Shown: piece after piece, positions 49,663 to 63,660 of the stretch
How the letters are laid out: every line of letters begins with the position of its first letter
Position numbering within the stretch: position 1 is the first letter of the stretch
Assembly: GCA_944470555.2 (NCBI GenBank)
Contig: OX104130.1
Coordinates: 42,875,491-42,939,490 of the forward strand
Source of the DNA: Heterobilharzia americana
Taxonomy: Eukaryota; Platyhelminthes; Trematoda; Strigeidida; Schistosomatidae
DNA length: 64,000 bases
Direction of reading: 5' to 3'
Notes under the pieces: model-generated
The model's database searches: none
What the model was told of the DNA's origin: nothing
What the model saw: only the letters and a program-made list of their open reading frames with translations
Position numbers and translations under genes: made by a program

Positions 49663-52637
49663 AATTATTTGTTCCTTGGGTTCCTAGTGGAACATAGGGC
49701 TTCAGTAGCACGCATCCATTCAACTCTCTTCTCTGCAGTCTTTTCAACCTGGCTGTACGACTGCCCAGAAGCTCTCATTTCTTCCTCACATGATCTTATC
49801 AATGTGACTCTCGCCTCGGACCCCCAGCTAGTCGTTTGCCATTTGGATTCCACTCAACTACCTGACCTGGCCTTCTCAGTGTATGCCAGGTGCAACTCAT
49901 CTCCACTTTCTTCTGTATGTTTGTTGAGCGATAGCTTCTTGGTTGGTTGCTTGCCATTGTAACTTCCTTGCTGCTTATTCTTATTATTCAGGCCATCTGA
50001 TCTTCAGTAACGAGCATAGGCAGTTGTTGATGAATGTCTGTAGTTTGTTGGAAATGGTTTTTGTGACACGCCAAGTTTCTGAACTATAACGCAGCACTGA
50101 CTTGACATTGGTGCAGAAAATACGGAACTTATTCTTTGTGTTAAGTGCAGATCTCCACACTGGTTTCAAGTTAATGAACGCCTGTCTTGCTTTTCCAACC
50201 CTGGCTGGCTTTGACGTCCTCATCTGTGTCTGTGCCGCCCGTAGTTGAAAAAGTGCTGTCTGCCTAGGTAGGTGAAAGAGGCTACTTCCTCTAAGTTCCT
50301 CCCATTAATGGTTATTGGAGCTTGTTGTTGCTGTTAGTAGTGTTGGTTGGGTATCATCTCTGTCTTCTATACTTTTACTTGGTGTCCCGTCTTTTCTGCC
50401 CGCCTCTTCTGTCAACTTGTCAGTTTTCGCCTGTAGATCTTCAGGTTTGTGTGACATTAGACACAAGTCATCGGCAAAATCCAAATCTTCTAAGATCTTT
50501 TCCCCGGTTTATCGCATCCCCCTCTTCTTGCTCCCCACAGTTTGTTGCATGATCCAGTCTACCACAATCAGGAAGATCATGGGTGATAGTAGACAGATTT
50601 GTCTTACTCCTGCCTTTACTTTGAAGGCGTTACTGAGCCTCCAACTGTTCATCACCTGGCATGTGGTGTCTTCATATAGTTGTTGAGTGAGGTTGATAAA
50701 GATTTCCAGAATCCAGCCTGTTCGGCTCATAAATTTGAATCCAGCGCATCCTTTAGTTTTTCCAGGATGATTCGGCCTATTATTTTACTTGGGGTGGACG
50801 GAGACACAATTTCTAGCCGGTTTTTGCTAAGACTGAGGCCGCTCTACTTTGGGAGTTTGACAAAGTGGCCCTTCTTCTAATCTATAGGCGGTTACTTTTC
50901 CTTTGTCGAAGGGCTTGTGTTCACTGGTAGTTCTGTGACTGCAGGTGGTATTTCTGGACTAAGTGCAGGTGGTGGTCGATTCAAGAGTTTTTTGAAAAGG
51001 TCAGCCCACCATTTCCTTCATTTCTCCTCTTTGGTAAATAAGTCTCCTTCACTATCTTTTACTAGTTTCGTCTGCGTTGATCTTTCCCCAGATAGTAACC
51101 TGGTTATTCGATACAATGTTGTCAGGTCTCTCCTACCTGCAGCCTGTTCTGCTTTACCTGCCAGTGTGTCGCAAAAGTATCATTTGTCTTCGTGCACACT
51201 CTTCTTCACTTGTTTGTCCAGTGCATGGACGTTGTACTCAGTTCGACTTTTCGTTGTGCATCCTAGCATTGGTTTATCTCCTGCTTCACCATCTTCCACT
51301 CCTATCGTCTATCAGCTTCCATTTGCATGTTAAGATAGATTCCTTATCTTCTTTCTTTTTCCTTCCTAATACGCTGATGCAGAATTCCCTTCTACATCTC
51401 TGTCAAACAGTTCCAGTGATCTTCTGCGCACGATCTTTCAGGTATGTAGCCAAAAGTTCCCTAATTTTTCCTGAGGACTGACTGACGTGAAGATTTTCCA
51501 TGTAGTTTCATCCTTCAGTTTCCTATCATGGTGTTCAACTTGAACTGTGTTCTATCACCACCAGCTTCCATGAAGGCTTTCAACTTGATTTTGAAGGTAG
51601 GTTCCTTCAACTAGATAGTGAGTGGTGTGAACCAACATCTCCTCCTCTCTTCATCTTGTTTGTGTCCAATCAGCTGCGTCTCCACTTTCTGCACATTGAG
51701 ATGAGATCGATCTGATTTTTAGTGTGGTGTGTCCATCTGCTGAAGTCAGATCCATATCGCTGCCTTGTGAATATCCTTGTGTTTGTACACACTGCCTCGT
51801 CTCCAATCACAGAATCGTTGAATGCGCAGAAATCTGCGAACAACCCTCCATTCTCATCCATTTCACTAAGTGTTTCTCGACTGGTGATGAGTTCGCTTCC
51901 AGTGTTGTCCGCTTCCAGTTTGGCATTCATGTCACCCCGACCATTGGAATTTTGATGTCGCCAACTGGGGCGGTGTCTTTTCTAGTACTGATTGCATTTG
52001 TCTGTAGAATTCCTCCTTCTTCTTTTCATCTGTATTATTTGTAGGTGCGTAGCGCAGCATTGAATGATTATGAATTTCCCCCCTTTTCGAGTTGAATCCA
52101 TCCTGCTGTCATGATCCTGATTTGTGGGGAGATTGGTTCCCACCACTTGAAAGCCTTCGATAAACTTGGGGACATTATGATAGCCGCTCCAAAACTCAGT
52201 TTGCTCATGGCTGTCGTCTCGGTGACAACATCGAAGTAGATTATTTACTCTAAAGTTGGCAGTTTGGAGGGTCGACTTCCATTCCATCTGCTTTCGCAGA
52301 TTCCTAGCACTTCAATTCCATACCTCCTCATCTCTTTTGCAATCTGAGCAGCTTTTTCAGCCAGCCATCTTCAAACACCTTGCAGATATTCCATGTCCTC
52401 ATGTTTGCTTTCGCTTTCATCGAGAGAAAGAATCCACATCAGCCAATTGGCTTCCTGAAGGCTTTCAACAACCGGCGTCATTTCGTCTCCCCGATTCCAG
52501 GTAGGAATAAGTTTGTTTTTATGTTTTATATTTCTTTGTACTTTGAGGTTTCTTTAGTGACTTTATTGGTTTTCAGGTGTAGGGTTGCTAGCCGTATGCC
52601 CAACTTTCCCTCCTTACCCGGGCTTAGAACCGACTAG
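49663..52637 (-). mobile_element. RTE-type non-LTR retrotransposon, near full length, decayed (copy D)
   Basis: Read on the minus strand from 52637. There is a 5' leader with a probable start codon at 52479-52481, followed by the AP-endonuclease domain with EVLGICESRW (about 52270-52330, catalytic Glu kept) and MNAK at 51930. Its last catalytic block reads NQIDLI where the family has NQIDHI, so the His is lost. The RT region includes GVRQICLLSP (Gly to Ile in motif B) near 50600. FADD at 50467-50478 is intact. The C-terminal tail ends in LCSTRNPRNK near 49670. Frameshifts and stops separate the domains. The 3' end is followed by ATT-rich sequence. About 3.0 kb is close to the usual RTE length of roughly 3.2-3.5 kb (from memory). 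Confidence 0.9.

Positions 52638-52680
<43 letters not shown>
52638..52680. repeat. (TA)n microsatellite abutting the RTE 5' end
   Basis: Forty-three bases of TA with one acata interruption start directly at the 5' end of copy D. A similar tract lies on the other side of the element, so insertion into a TA tract is possible. Confidence 0.95.
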
Positions 52681-55600
52681 GGAATACAAATTTTAATAAA
52701 GAATTTTAAAAAAGGATGTTGATGAAAACTCCCGGTTTAGTTGAGCACTACCCGTGATCAAAAGTTAAATAGACTGGTTCTTCAGTCAATCGACGTTTTA
52801 AAATTCAGTGTCAAATGGTCTTTGTCTTTTACTGATAAAAACAGTAACTCAGCTGATAAGTGAGTTTTTAGGTGAGTATCGAATTCTCTTGGATTTTTTA
52901 ATTGTGTTACAGTTTTACAGCTTAAACAATAATAAAATGTGATTTATGGGTAAATCAGCAGAAATTTAATCACACAAAAATATATAGAAATTAAAATTTA
53001 ATTAATTCATGAAATTTCACTTTATGAGTTGATTGAAATTTGAAATTTCCTATCCAAAAACCAATTGCTTGGTTCATATCAATGATGAAGTAGTCGTTTA
53101 AGACCCTCACAGGTTTGTCCAAAAACTCGTATTTCTGAGCTCTAAGTCTTTATGTCTGCTTTAGCGAAATCCTTTCATTTGTGGAACAAAGCCATTCTGA
53201 TTCGAGAAATATTTTCTGTTCTTTATAATCCTATCAGTTTTGAGATTGTTGATACGTGGGCAGAAAACTAAGCATTGATTAATAATCCGCTTAAAAATAA
53301 AAAATTCTCACTCTTTTGCATCTAAAACTTGTTTGTTTTTAATTTTTTTTCATAACGAGGTGACTATAGCAAAGGTAACGAATACATTTTGAACCGTCCA
53401 CGTATGTTCTGCTAATTCACCCGTGACATAAGAGTATCTTATAGACAAAGTATAAGAAATGACAAGAGAATAAATATTTCTAGCAACAGATTACGCATAT
53501 TAGTTTGTTAGAAATGATCACCAAGGTTAGGAACGATGACCCAATTATCCACAAGTAAGATGCCAAGATCAAATTGCTGAGGTATGTCATAAATACAAAA
53601 CAGCCTTATAGAAAGGAACAAAAAGCGAATAAATAAATCTAGACAACGAAATAATTAGAGGTTTAACATAGCAAGTTCCACAGAAGTCATTTACTACTCT
53701 TCAAAACACTGTTGGCGACATTTAAAGCAATAAAAGACAGTTTTATTGGTGAAAAAAACAGATTTCGACTGATTAATTTTATTCTCTCAGTTCTCCTTTA
53801 CTAGACAGGTTTTCCAGCCATCGTGTGTTTAAAAAAATTGTAACAAGGTTCATTCTTCTTCTTGTTAAAAAACGTCACATTTAAACAATGAACACCATGA
53901 AATTAGATTTTCTTTTTCTCATAGTGGTTTCAAAATATTTAGATTTTTGCATGCTTCATGAGCATAGAAAAAACGGGCTCTAGTTAGATTTCCTTCGATC
54001 TACACCTACATAAGTCTCATTATGAACAGATAAAAGGATTGTATATCACCTAAATTTTACTTTAGAAAGCTTTGCGTTTCCTCTCCAACACAGGTCAATT
54101 CCATATGCACAAAATTCGCAATCAAAACTATTACTGACTAACTTTTAACATCCCATTATTATGCTCTGAAATTAAAAAGACTTATTTGACTGTCATGTAA
54201 TTCTTTTTTAGCTTCTTAAAACTCATATGTCCTGTTATTACTATATCTACAAAATAAATACCATATAATGCCTTAATAGAATAATACACTTTAACATGTA
54301 CATGTGTAAGATATTTTTTTCCTATAATGTTAATAGGCATGGAGTTATCGTTTGTTGCTTTTGCTGTTCTTACTGGTCCAACTTTTACGCAAAAACACAA
54401 ACTAGAATGTCATTTTAACGTAGAGCTTTGAAAAGTGTTGAAAAATCGTTTTAGATTACCTCCAATGCAAAATTTAAGCTCATTGGGAAAAATTAACATA
54501 TTCATCTACATTCAAAGAGTGTGAACACTTTCTTAACAGATTTCTGAGTGTTTATCTCTCAATAAATAATTCACAAAATAAACTGCTACCGACCACTACT
54601 ACATTGAGACCCTAAGATGACGGTGTGCATATTGGTACAGTATATGTCAACCCGTCCCACGACTGTCAAAAAAGCAAAGTCATAAAACAGTAATTTGTCA
54701 CAATAAAGTGGCAGTGATAAATGTAGTTGTTAAACAACCAACACGAATATGACTTTTTAGAGTAGGAATAATGGTGTGGCTAAAATTTGACAATCCATTG
54801 CTCATATGACAGGCACAAATCCAACCCTGAATAGTATAATAAGAATCTGTGACATAAGCATTATTTCTGATTTGATTATTGTGAAAGGTATTGTAGAGGT
54901 GTAGAACAAACAAAGAGATTGACATGGTGCTGAATAACTTTTATCGACTTTTGCATATCGGTAAGTTCATACTCAAAATATAGTGAAAGCGAACAATTTA
55001 GGAGAATAAATTACTAAAATGGTAAAGCACAGGCATTTGATGCATAAAATCCCACTATGATATTTCAATGATATGCCTTCAAATTAATTCTGAAGCAAGA
55101 CTTACAACCAGCCTAATAGCTTCTCATCAGCAAAGATGAAATAATTTGATGTATGTGGCTTAATCTTTATAAGGCCGTTTCTTTTTCTTATGCTAAAACA
55201 TGCAGTTAGTAAACTTCAAGTTTAAAGCAGACGCGATAGCAAAGAAAATTTTCTTTGCAGCGGTTTCATTTACTGAGGTTTTTAAATTGTCATTAAAATA
55301 ATTGCAAACAAATAACTGTCCACTGTTAATCAAAGAAAACACGTGCTTACACTAATGTTCACGAATAGAATGGAAACTTTCCAAAGACATGGAAAAACTA
55401 CTTTTTGACCATAATAAGGCTAATAAATGCACTTAGTGTTTTTGAACCCAGATGAAGGTATAAGGTTGTGAATTGCCAACGTATCGGCTTTGCATACATG
55501 ATGGAATTATGGTGAGACATTCCTGTATTGCATTGACAGAACCCTCAGGAGGTACCAGATGTCTGGATATGGTAGGGCGTTCAAGAGCAGAATTGCTGGT

Positions 55601-58600
55601 ACTTTTTCTTTTTCATCTGAATTAGCAAGCTTTACAATGTTCCGAAATGTGTCTCCAGACTTCACACTGCGTACAGCTAATGTATGTTGCTTTTATAGCA
55701 GCATACAATAGTTTACATTTCAAAGTCCATTATTAAATTTTCGTGCAATCCAAAGCTCACCAACACAAGTTGAAAAATGTTGACAACACGTTTTGATATT
55801 TTCTAACTCTTCGATGAAATTGTTCAGATTTGTTCCCATGAAAAGTTAATTCCAATAGGAAACTCAGTTGCTTCAAAACCCAAAATGATCATACCACCAC
55901 CACATCTACTTTTACGGCAATCCAAAGGTATTCAAAATGTGCTCATTATCAAGTGAAAACTTTTGTAAATGACTAGTCTAAATTATCATATCTTTTTGCC
56001 ATATGATACACTTAAATTTTCCAATTTTCAAGTATAGGTTTTTAGCTTCTGGTCACTTAGGGTCTGTTTCTGATAATATTTTGAAATCAATAATAGCCAT
56101 TCATCTGTTTTAACCTTGTCTGAATCGTCTTGTTTTTCTCAGCCACTACTAACTCGGAAGAACAAGTTCAGAAAGTCTCAGTTTCATCTTATACATGAAA
56201 CTTTATTTTCATCAGGGCTACCTTAATTGGAAACCAGTGTAATCCGTACGTAGAGTGCATTTGGATAAGATAAATACGGAGACCACTTTATTGTAGATTA
56301 AAAATCGCTTGAAATTTGGTTGATTTCAAAAAGGTTAGTATAATGAACCAAAACCAGTCACTGAGTCATTAGAAAACTTTGATAGTGAATAGATAATACC
56401 TCTCTATCTAGAGACTTCTTAGTACTTATGTAAAAGTCACATAAAAATCGCAGCATCTAAAGCCATTAGGTTCTATCTTATATAAGTTTGTGGTTACACA
56501 TTAAGGAGGACACAGTAGCAATGCAGCACTCTCAGGTTTTTGGTGGTTTCACAGCTTATATCATTCTGTGATAAATTCATCTAAGAAATCAATTTAATTC
56601 TTTGTAAATCCCTAAAAACACTAAAACTGAAGAGTAACGATTTCAGATTTTTTGAAAAGTGATGCGAAATGAGGTAGGGAGTCAGAAATTGAATAATACA
56701 AAGGTAAAAATATAATGAAAAGTTAGTCAGCTGAAATTTTTGAAATTCGGCCTAATGGAGATTAAATTCTAGTTTCAAATAGACCTACATTTACATAATT
56801 ATACAGTAAGAAGCGAATTAACTGATGTTCTCACTATCAAAATAAAGGTATAGTCTAGTGGGAAAGTTGCTGACCAGACATGGACAAGAAGTTATCCCAA
56901 ATATTAATTCTCAGTAGTATCGAAAATGCAAAAGAACACACTGCATAGTAATCTGAAAATGACCACTTAAAATAGCTCCATACTTTGACCAACTGAATCA
57001 CATCCCAAAATAGGTAAACATTCTGTGACTCCAACACCAATCATCCACGTTTTGTTTACCGAAGTATTCCGAAGAATACCTCCAAATATCATTCAGAAAT
57101 ATGCATTTAGAGGCTGAATTGTTGCTCTGAAACATTGGTCACAGTAACTGATGAGATAATTTGTAAAACAACCATTGAAAGCGGGAAAAAATTAATGTCG
57201 AAAATTCAATATTATAAAGGGGGTTCTTAAACTGAACATAATGTGGAACTTATGTTGAATAAAAGGATGTTATCAGTGGTTCCAAAGTGCTCATCAAAAA
57301 ATACGGGTCTTAGAAATCGGACAGATCTTAAAATTATGCTGAGGAAATACCGAAGAAAAATCCATTAAGTGAAAAAAATCGCAGCTTGGCTTATCAGGTA
57401 ATAAACTCCCAAAAATCAAATCATGAAAGAGGTTTATGTTTAGCTCCGGTTGAACTTATGATTTTATGCCACTTAGTCTCCAAATGAAAAATAAAAATGA
57501 CACAGATTTCTCAGAGTCTTTATAGTAAATCTAGGTTTCTCCGCGCAAAATTCAAAACAAACGTGTTTAAGAAGATGGAGTTTAGTATATGAAACATCTA
57601 CCAACCTAAAACCAATGAATTTCCAAAGAATCCCAGTTTTATGGCTTTTCTTTACAATTATTTAGGTCACTGATTGAGTATTTTGAGTCTATTTTTGTGT
57701 TACCACAGCAAATCGTTTCACTTGCAGGATAGTGGTGAAAAATAAAACTTCATTTGAGTCTATATCTTACTAAAGGCTCTCTTTCTTGAATCTTATGGCA
57801 ATACGATAGACTATGCAACTACTAGAATGGTAATAATTATGAAATACTGAGACCAGATTATCCCAGTATCTCTATACACAATTAAGTCCACTTGAGGTGT
57901 TGAATTAAGAGATACAGTAAAAGGCAAACGAGATTTTTAACACGGTATTCAAAGACATAAAGTTTATAATACGAGGAAATCTTCGAACTACTATTTCAAA
58001 AGGACACTGGATACCATATAACTGCAAGGTAATGTTTTCAATTTAGGAAAAATTCTAATGGAAACGTTATTGTTTATTCTTATAAAAGAATATTTGAAAA
58101 ATATTTTGCCAACGATAAGCTCAAAGAACTTTTCGCGGGCATAATTCATGTAAGGTAGCTTACTTTTCAAGGAATTTGCTAGACTTTGAATGAAATAAAC
58201 ATTTTTAATGAACATTAGACAAAACAAATCTTGTACTATTTCGCAGGAAGTGATAAAAACTCACATTTTGTATCTCACAAACTTACTTTTTCATCTATGT
58301 TCGAAATGTCACATCCGAATAATTCTAGTAGTTAGCTAAAACTCTGTATGAATTCTACATTTCAGATCGTCGTTTCTTTTTGAGTTTCCACCCTACGACA
58401 TAAAAATATACACAAGGCATATCAGCGAATTCGTCGGTAAATTTCTTAAGATTTGGGTTTGTTTTTATACATATATCAGTTGCCCAATCGCAGAGATGAC
58501 TGGTGAATCGAATTTGAGTAAATCAGACTCATTGATTGATACCTATCTTACATGGCATTTTTGAGTAATGTGGCAAGTTTATAATGGCTTTGCAAGTAAT

Positions 58601-59841
58601 ACTGAAATTAATTTCCGAGTTAGGAATGTTGACAAAGACATTATTGTCGATATGACAATGAAAGTTAAGAATGAGAACTTGGCAGATCTTAGAAGCAAAC
58701 TTCCAGCCTTTCAAAATAAGTGGAAAAAGATGCTCAGGTAGAATGAGCATCTCAGTTTTCGAAATCTAAATTGTCGATAAAACAGCGGAAAATAACTAAA
58801 GCAAGAAAAAACCCCACCAATAAGTATGCAGACACGTTTTATTTCTCTGCTGAAGTCATTTGCGTACAGTAACGGAAACTATGAAAATTTCAGAGGCTGC
58901 TTTCATCGTTTGCAAAGGTGAGGGGAAACTGTCATCTGTTTAGTATATCGAAGGAAAGCACTGACTTCAGCAATACTGATCTGTAATATCATAATGCTAA
59001 CTGAAGACAAGAGAAGGAAATATTTAGAGGAAACTTAAACGCTTCAGACTTGCCTAAAAGTAATCAGATGTCCTAAGCACTGCTCTGGTTGTATATTTAC
59101 GAATTATTTCAACTTTTCTGAAGCTTTCAAAATGATCTAATACTGATTTAAAGTAATATCGAATCAGAAACCAACTTGTATAGCTGATAATTTCATGAAA
59201 TTTTATAGCAAGCTGACGTGCTTTATGTCTTTGCAACCATCTCATTGTTGTACAGTGATCCAAGATCTTAGAAATCCTACGAATAGCACAGTGAAGTCAT
59301 GTACACCAGTTACCTATCAAACAACAAGACTCACTAATAAGTATCAAATCTGTGGAAATACCAATGACGAAAAACGCCCTAGTTCTGTTTCGCAGACTCA
59401 GAGAGATGTGGCTCAATTAAACATCAAACTGGCTCTAAAAAATTCACGGTCACTTTCTTGATGCATTCAGGGTACTTGAAGCTTCCAGTTAGGGGTGATC
59501 GTAATAACCGAAGTATATGACTTGAGACCCCAGGTATTTTTGCTCATTATCTATTTCACTGGCACCAATTTATTTTCATACAAACGATATTTAAACTGTC
59601 ATTCTTATTTTTGTTCTCTTTTATGTCTTCCTATTCTTCATGTTTGGATTTCAGTCATTGCAACATTACGGGTAGTTTCTTTTTTTAAATATTCTTCATG
59701 ATAACACTTTATTTCGTTCAACTTTTAATAGGTTCTGTTCAAATCCCTATACCTAATTAAAACTCATGCCTTACCATAGAGGCAGATAACAAAACAATAA
59801 AAATAAACATACGCCTTCTATGTGCCTATTTTCACTGGCAA
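52681..59841. other. Long AT-rich stretch, nothing recognised
   Basis: Seven kilobases without a recognised gene, RNA or element. Open frames at 54182-54400, 54698-54925, 57991-58227, 58529-58750 and 59195-59461 were inspected; none shows a motif or good splice context. A mildly GC-richer patch at 55440-55680 may be an old repeat. Confidence 0.45.
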
Positions 59842-60050
59842 TTATTATTATTTATTATTTGTCCCTTGGGTTCCTAGTGGAACATAGGACTTCATTAGCA
59901 CGCATCCATTCCAATATCTTCTCCGCAATCCTTCCAACCTGGTGTCATGACTTCCCACAAGCTTTCATTTCTTCCTCACATATACTCTTCCTCTGGAGCC
60001 TGTTCTTTATTCTGAGTGTAGATCTCTACACTGGTTTCAGGTTAATGAAT
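59842..60050 (-). mobile_element. RTE-type retrotransposon fragment with internal deletion (copy E)
   Basis: It begins, after an ATT-rich flank, with the family 3' end (gtcccttgggttcctagtgg) and follows it to ttcctcacat at about 59981. There it skips about 330 bases and continues with text matching 50125-50185 of the long copy (ttattctgagtgtagatct, ctggtttcaggttaatgaa). It then ends, so it is 5'-truncated and internally deleted. Confidence 0.8.
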
Positions 60051-60366
60051 GAAAGATAAACAGTCTGCAGATAAATATTTAAGTACATTTATTTTTGATT
60101 TTTTTCACTGATTTTTATGGTGCCCTGTGAGAATTCATGATACTGTGATATGCAGTTGGAGAAACAAATAATTTTACTAAAAACCTATATTTATAATAAG
60201 ATAACTGATTTTACTAGTGCATAAATCGAATTAAAGAAGAATATAAGAAGTTCACAAAACAATGTGAATGGCACAATTTTTGTGATTAAATGCTTTGAAA
60301 GTCCTTGTAAATTTACAGATATTTTGTTCGGTCTACTCATAAATAAAATTCTGTCATTTACATACA

Positions 60367-60368
<2 letters not shown>
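60051..60368. other. No recognised feature
   Basis: AT-rich DNA leading into a microsatellite. Confidence 0.4.

Positions 60369-60419
<51 letters not shown>
60369..60419. repeat. (TA)n microsatellite
   Basis: Fifty-one bases of uninterrupted TA dinucleotides, the longest pure tract in the window. Confidence 0.95.
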
Positions 60420-60422
<3 letters not shown>

Positions 60423-62599
60423 AATATTCACCTAATCATGATTAACTAGGATATGACATGTTAAATGATAAGATACTGTGACAACAATCACCGCCATTAC
60501 CTCTTTTACTTTTTATAGTAGAAGATCTGTTTCACTAAAACACAAAAGGTTCAGCAAATAAAAGCCTTCTAATAACCAGAACTATATGAACTTATATATA
60601 TGCATTGTTTGTTGTTATTGGAAAGAATAGCGGAAATGAATGAAATGTTAGGCATATCATAGGATTGTTGTTTTTAGTGCTTAGGTCGGCATAACTGTTG
60701 TATATTGCCGATTAAACGAATTCAGATCTAACTGACACATTTTCTGCCTTTACTGATAAAAGGACTACAATGCAACATTCTTTTGGCGGGGGAGGAGGGA
60801 AGATGTCAAATTTTACTCTAAGAATAGAATAGGACTTACACTTACGTGTTTATTATTTTTGTCAGCTTGAAAACAACAAAAATGCTATTGGAGCAGATTA
60901 ATGTAGATCGATTTTGTCATATTTTATTGAGACCATAATTTTTGGAAAGCACAGACATGGGTAGCAAAATGAATATGTCAGAATTAAGAAAAAGAGTGTA
61001 CATAAACCTGTTTGTGGATGTTAATAAAAATCAGAAAGCAAACTATAACCAAATAAGATGACTAAACTTTAATAGAGAATATGATTGACTTTAAGTGTGT
61101 TCTCAAATTTAAATGAATAGATTTCCATGCAGTCGATAAGAAGATAATTTGGGCTTGTGCAAATTTTTGATGATATCTTTTTAAAACCTATCTTCAAATA
61201 CAATATTACGCACTGAGAAAAGTATAGGTAAGACAATATAAACTTGAGGGTTCATAGTTGTCTGTGCAACTAACTGACTGGAGTAAAAGTCGGTTGGCAA
61301 CTTATTTTACAACATTCCAAATAATAAATGGATAAAACGATCAACTGGCATGTATAATATCAATTACAATTGCACTAAAATAAAGAGTTATAGCAGGCAA
61401 CGAGTAATTGTAGGATCTTATGACACATGAAAGAATAGAAACAGTTTAAAGTGTGTGAACTCCATGTTTGTGAATGACTAAAGAATAACAAAAAAAATGT
61501 GTGATGTTTCTGCACGCGGAGCTCGGGTTTAACGATGTTGACTGCAATAGCAAATTCATACTTTTGTGATATTCAGTGTCATTAGTAGGGTTTATGACCA
61601 GTGTTAATAAATTTTCTTACTTTCTTCTTTGCCAGCCAAACAGATGGATGCTTTTCCGAAGTAAGTGCAAAGATTCTAATTGTTCACCCCGAAAAATATT
61701 ATAAAACAAAAGAAGACTTACAAACTAGTTTGTTGAGTAATTTGGAGAATAGTGGCAAATGTTTTAGGAACAGGTAGATATGCTTTAAAAGACGGGATAC
61801 CAGTGACCATGACGAGATGAAGATTCGTATCATTCCGTTTTTTAATCATTTTTAATTACCTTAGGGCATATGTTTGATACCCTATGTTTGCTAAGGGGCT
61901 TTTAAATGCACAGTTGGAACTACCTTTTACCCTCAACTGTTGAATCCTGTTTTTGTGTGTAAGTTAGGACTTTTGTTCTCCTTGTTTTTCCATTCTGGCA
62001 AGCATGCATGAATTACTGTGCATAACTGAAAGTAGCATATAGGAAGTATATGTCTGTTCTGATTAGATCAGTTAACAAAAGGTTCAGAATACAGAAACTA
62101 GCTGTGATCCAAGATATTTTTCAAATAGTGAATAACACATCTGTTTGTTTATCATCATTACCTTTGAAGTTGAGGTGAATGAACTTTGGCTTTTTAATAA
62201 CCTTGACTTCAAAACATGCCAACAAAAGTAATTAAAGCAGGATTCATTGAATTCATAAATTTCATTAGGGCTAGTTAGCTTTTTACTCCACATACATGAT
62301 TCTCTATACTGTAGTGCAGTAAAGGAATACATACACACATAATAAGAAGTAAGAAGTATATTGAACATGGCAACATGGAGTGAATCATTCACATATGTCA
62401 AACAGAGCGAATAGTGCAACTTCTAAAACGGCTTCTAAAGTCAAAGCATATTGATGAGAATATTTTTGAAAGCATAAAGCTGAGTCGCATATTCCAAAGT
62501 TGTATGAGCGAATCAAAATACACAATCTAGACACACCTCTTTGACCTATATTATCAGTGATCAGTTCGCCTAACTACAAGATATCTTAATGGCTATGTA
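60420..62599. other. No recognised feature
   Basis: AT-rich DNA. A 111-residue minus-strand open frame at 62084-62419 has no recognisable motif and mixed composition; it is treated as chance. Confidence 0.45.
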
Positions 62600-63660
62600 A
62601 AATAATGTTAGAGCCCTTACGTAAACGCTATGGGAAACATTCTGTCTCTGATACATTCTAGTTCGTCCAAAGTGTTGCTAATGTAGATGGTACTGGTAAG
62701 CGCCTTGTATCATTTGATATTGTTTCCTTATTTTAAAATGTTCCGGTTATTCAAAATATCGAATTTATATGCAAAGAGACTGGTGATATACCCTTTTTAG
62801 GTAGGAACTGAGAAAATTGCCACTACTGTGTATCAAAAATATTCACTTATATCGTCAGATCGACGTCCTCGTAATATGAAGCCCGTTGAAACCACATTTT
62901 TCTGACTTTTTTTTCTGTAGTAAAGTCTATCTACAGAAAGCCTTAATGGTCTGGGCAATATCTCCACTTCAAGAATGTTGTTTCAATCCATTATAAAAGA
63001 AACTTAAAAGTTTATTTGACAGAAGAAAAAAATTTGCTGTGACAGTACCAGTGATTATGAAATGATAACATCGAATGATATCCTAGCTAAAAATGGCTAC
63101 TCTGAAGGCTTTATCAATAAGTATTCGGAAAGTAAGTAATGCAGAAAAGCAGTTCTCATGGCTCCAGAAACATTTGTATTTGTAAAACAGTCTTTTGAAG
63201 GAGACGATGTCTTAGAAGTAGTTAAGCGGAGGTTAAACAAGGACGTCAAAAGAACTTATTATGCAGCTAAGCCGGTACCTCTGAGCACCACAAGTCGAGT
63301 GTTGCAGCAACCAAGAAAATACATGACTTCAGTCCTCGACTGCATAAACCAATTAGAATGTACTTGTACGAGTGAATACATAGAGAGTATGGAAAGGCGT
63401 TTGTCTACTCTCATGACTGGGCATTTACCTAAATAGTTAAGGCAAGCCAAGTCAAAAATCCCGCAGAGTTAAATTACGAAACACCTAATGGATTACTGAC
63501 ATGATGCTGACACCACTGAGGACTTCCCGGTGGTCAGCAGATAGCAGAATAAAAAAATGCTTGAACTAGTTAAGGGCCGGGCCATTAGAGTTCGTAAACT
63601 GAGCCGATGTGTACAGAAAGAGATAGTTGTCACCCTGAATCCACCATGTTAGAGGTACCG
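62600..63660 (+). mobile_element. Penelope-like element relic (RT motif A, GIY-YIG remnant)
   Basis: From about 62605 the plus strand reads LEPLRKRYGKHSVSDTF, then FVQSVANVDGTGKRLVSFDI with the motif A Asp at 62716-62718. A stop lies where the family has SLFTNVP. RT motifs B and C (including YVDD) are deleted between about 62800 and 62920. The post-RT block follows (IYRKP near 62930, NGYSEGFI near 63095). The open frame at 63158-63436 carries KQSFEGDDVLEVVKRRLNK and the GIY-YIG region LECTCTSEYIESMERRLS. There YIG has become YIE and the expected Arg residues are altered. C-terminal text (CVQKEIVVTLN) ends near 63650. It is non-functional but clearly a PLE of the same broad type as 45560-46335. 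Confidence 0.85.

Noticed and set aside
50315..51481. Several plus-strand open frames of 76-138 residues
   Set aside because: They are antisense shadows of the RT and linker region of RTE copy D on the minus strand.
55440..55680. Possible SINE or repeat in a GC-richer patch
   Set aside because: No promoter boxes at the right spacing and no ribozyme core.
60264..60449. Open frame with a Tyr-Ile repeat
   Set aside because: The repeat is the translation of the TA microsatellite.
62084..62419. 111-residue open frame, minus strand
   Set aside because: No recognised motif, no acceptor or donor at its ends and no neighbouring exon.
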